This document shows, in pieces, positions 62,659 to 64,000 of a stretch of DNA of 64,000 nucleotides (within the stretch, counting starts at the first letter, position 1; every line of letters begins with the position of its first letter). This DNA comes from Cupriavidus sp. U2. GTDB taxonomy: Bacteria; Pseudomonadota; Gammaproteobacteria; Burkholderiales; Burkholderiaceae. The notes beneath the pieces are model-generated. The model saw nothing but the letters and a program-made list of their open reading frames with translations. It had not been told where the DNA came from and searched no databases. The stretch lies in contig NZ_RCOG02000019.1 in assembly GCF_009663685.2 (NCBI RefSeq), positions 41,011 through 105,010 on the forward strand. Direction: 5' to 3'. The translations under genes and the position numbers were made by a program.

Positions 62659-63381
62659 ATGTCCCTGGAAGCCCTGCAAAACATCAATCCGCAATCGCTG
62701 CTCGATACCGCCATCAGTCTGGCCGCCGCCTTCATCCTGGGCGGCATGATCGGCTTCGAGCGACAGTACCGCCAGCGCACCGCCGGCCTGCGCACCAATG
62801 TGCTGGTTGCGGTGGGCGCGGCCATCTTCGTCGACCTGGCCAACCATATCGCGGGGCATGACGGCGCGGTGCGCGTGATTGCGTACGTGGTCTCGGGCAT
62901 CGGCTTCCTGGGCGCGGGCGTGATCATGCGCGAGGAAGGCAACGTGCGCGGGCTCAATACCGCCGCCACGCTGTGGTGTTCGGCGGCGGTGGGCGCCTGC
63001 GCCGGCGCCGACATGATCGCGGAAGCCGGCATTGCCGCGCTGTTCATCCTGGCCGCCAACACGCTGCTGCGCCCGGTGGTTGACCGGATCAACCGCCAGC
63101 CGCTGGACACCACGGCCGTGGAGGTCACGCACACCGTGCATGTGATCGCGGCCCGCGACTACCAGAAAACGGCGATGCGCCTCTTGGAAGAGGCGCTGGA
63201 GGCGGCCCAGTATCCGACCCGCGACCTCGAAGTGCGCGCGTTCGGCGAACAGGATGTGGAAATCGAGGCGGCGCTGGCAGCCACATCGGTCGATGGCGAT
63301 GTGCTCGACCAGATCGTGACCCGCCTGGGCGGCACCAGCGTGGTCAGCCAGGCGTTCTGGAGCGCGAGTACGACGGAGTAG
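62659..63381 (+). CDS. MgtC/SapB-family inner-membrane protein
   Basis: A 240-residue membrane protein. Residues 1-130 have four hydrophobic segments with the MgtC hallmark [20 protein letters not shown] and [21 protein letters not shown] soluble C-terminal part (about 145-240) is ACT-like and holds [20 protein letters not shown]. MgtC proteins are linked to Mg limitation and intramacrophage survival in pathogens; function in soil bacteria is unclear. ATG 62650 (three residues longer) is also possible. Confidence 0.9.
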   Translation: MSLEALQNINPQSLLDTAISLAAAFILGGMIGFERQYRQRTAGLRTNVLVAVGAAIFVDLANHIAGHDGAVRVIAYVVSGIGFLGAGVIMREEGNVRGLNTAATLWCSAAVGACAGADMIAEAGIAALFILAANTLLRPVVDRINRQPLDTTAVEVTHTVHVIAARDYQKTAMRLLEEALEAAQYPTRDLEVRAFGEQDVEIEAALAATSVDGDVLDQIVTRLGGTSVVSQAFWSASTTE

Positions 63382-63401
63382 GCGGCCGCTTGCCGGGCTG
63401 T

Positions 63402-63531
63402 TTGCTCCCCTCTCCCGCGCGGCGGGAGAGGGGTTGGGGGAGAGGGCAACGGTAGTTCTGCTTGCCGACTTGCCGCAGATTGAACGGCCCGCCCTCTCCC
63501 CCGCCCCTCTCCCGCAAGCGGGAGAGGGGAG
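63402..63531. repeat. GC-rich intergenic repeat, copy 1
   Basis: A 130-base unit that begins TTGCTCCCCTCTCCCG and ends in GCGGGAGAGGGGAG. It contains two hairpins made from CCCCTCTCCCGC and GCGGGAGAGGGG arms, one near each end, and the wording TTCTGCTTGCCGACTTG between. Copy 2 follows 30 bases later. Such CCCTCTCCCGC hairpin repeats occur in many GC-rich beta- and gamma-proteobacterial genomes. Confidence 0.88.
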
Positions 63532-63561
63532 AACACCGCACGCCATTCAACCTCCGTCGGC

Positions 63562-63692
63562 TTGCTCCCCTCTCCCGCACGGCGGGAGAGGGGTTGGGGG
63601 AGAGGGCAACGGCAGTTCTGCTTGCCGACTTGTCGCAGATTGAGCGGCCCGCCCTCTCCCCCCGCCCCTCTCCCGCAAGCGGGAGAGGGGAG
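63562..63692. repeat. GC-rich intergenic repeat, copy 2
   Basis: A 131-base near-identical copy of 63402-63531, with a few substitutions and one extra C. It is abutted directly by the end of an insertion sequence at 63693, so the insertion probably targeted this repeat. Confidence 0.88.
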
Positions 63693-64000
63693 TGTAGTGG
63701 TCAAGTTTTTTCAGACAGGTGTTAGGGTGGTCTGTTGGAACTTGTCCTCGTAGTCTGTTGGCGACGCGTAGCCCAGTGTCGAATGCAAGCGCACCGGGTT
63801 GTAGAAGCCCACGATGTACTGTGTGATGTCGCGCCGGGCTTCGGCGCGGTCGGCGTACCGCCTTTGCCAGACGCGCTCCATCTTCAGGTTCAGGAAGAAG
63901 CGTTCGGCTACGGCGTTATCCCAGCAATCGCCCGACCGGCTCATGCTGCAAACCAGGCCGTGGCGCGCCAGCAATCCCTGGTACTCCTCGCTTGCATACT
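63693..64000 (-). mobile_element. IS3-family insertion sequence, partial
   Basis: The right part of an IS3-type element. The sequence from 63693 begins TGTAGTGGTCAAG, a plausible terminal inverted repeat with a TG end. The transposase reads inward from beyond the window and stops at 63711, 18 bases from the end. The other end and target duplication are outside the window. Confidence 0.8.
63711..64000 (-). CDS. IS3-family transposase OrfB, C-terminal part (cut by window edge)
   Basis: The visible 96 codons encode the end of a DDE integrase core: EEYQGLLARHGLVCSMSRSG, then DCWDNAVAERFFLNLKMERV with the last catalytic Glu, and YIVGFYNPVRLHSTLGYASP. The frame is open to the window edge with no start. 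It belongs to the IS3 family by wording. Confidence 0.92.
   Translation of the reverse strand, partial: YASEEYQGLLARHGLVCSMSRSGDCWDNAVAERFFLNLKMERVWQRRYADRAEARRDITQYIVGFYNPVRLHSTLGYASPTDYEDKFQQTTLTPV

Noticed and set aside
63402..63692. Regular repeats considered as a CRISPR array
   Set aside because: Only two copies, 130 bases long, with internal hairpins and a 30-base gap; no spacer pattern and no cas genes.

Overview
The window is about 64 kb of high-GC DNA from a beta-proteobacterium, most likely a Cupriavidus/Ralstonia-type member of the Burkholderiaceae. The signs are the GC-rich third codon positions, three Bug-type (tripartite tricarboxylate) solute receptors, many LysR regulators next to CaiB/BaiF CoA-transferases and acyl-CoA dehydrogenases, a fused pcaD-pcaC gene, and a FecI/FecR pair. 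It reads as catabolic accessory territory with a DNA-repair block, not core genome. No tRNA, rRNA or CRISPR array was seen.

Layout. (1) 1-7651: a beta-oxidation-like operon (two acyl-CoA dehydrogenases, a thiolase-fold protein lacking the usual cysteines, a DUF35 OB/zinc-ribbon protein, a MaoC hydratase, a CaiB/BaiF CoA-transferase, an AraC-like protein), divergent from an acyl-CoA synthetase cut by the window edge. (2) 7728-12502: a small exported protein, two outer-membrane beta-barrel proteins, and a Tat-exported PhoX phosphatase with a candidate Pho box. (3) 13461-15035: an OFA-family MFS carrier with its one-helix small subunit. (4) 15196-17014: two convergent SDR genes. (5) 17256-25105: a non-homologous end-joining block (ligD, hybrid histidine kinase, proline-rich peptide, ku), then a BON-domain protein and a Q/G-rich small protein behind a near-perfect sigma-54 promoter. 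(6) 25299-31364: a Bug receptor, a lipoprotein hydrolase, a LysR regulator and a tannase-family esterase. The hydrolase and the esterase share an almost identical upstream operator. (7) 31494-40495: 4-hydroxybenzoate and protocatechuate catabolism (pobA, an AraC regulator, pcaHG, pcaB, fused pcaDC, pcaQ, a PcaK-like transporter). (8) 40627-43969: an extra shikimate kinase, an SDR and a trehalase. (9) 44384-45103: a VapBC-like toxin-antitoxin pair. (10) 45090-48366: a Bug receptor and CoA-transferase with a divergent LysR. (11) 48471-51199: a cupin, a two-domain lysozyme-inhibitor-like protein, and FecI/FecR with a Fur box but no receptor. (12) 51218-57281: a second catabolic operon (CoA-transferase, MaoC, Bug receptor, two acyl-CoA dehydrogenases) with a divergent LysR. 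(13) 57315-58719: a degraded stretch with a TpsB remnant and a LysR-type HTH-only protein. (14) 58801-63381: a PerM/AI-2E transporter, LysR, GST, PNPOx-like protein and an MgtC-like protein. (15) 63402-64000: two copies of a GC-rich intergenic repeat and the end of an IS3-type element.

How it works together (inference). Esterases in region 6 could release hydroxyaromatic acids that PobA and the Pca enzymes in region 7 convert to 3-oxoadipate. Regions 1, 10 and 12 each look like a self-contained uptake or CoA-activation module for an unidentified carboxylic acid. The strongest regulatory observation is the shared operator at 27617-27656 and 31437-31475. The strongest enzymatic one is the cysteine-less thiolase plus DUF35 plus paired acyl-CoA dehydrogenase cassette in region 1, whose makeup resembles a steroid side-chain retro-aldolase system.
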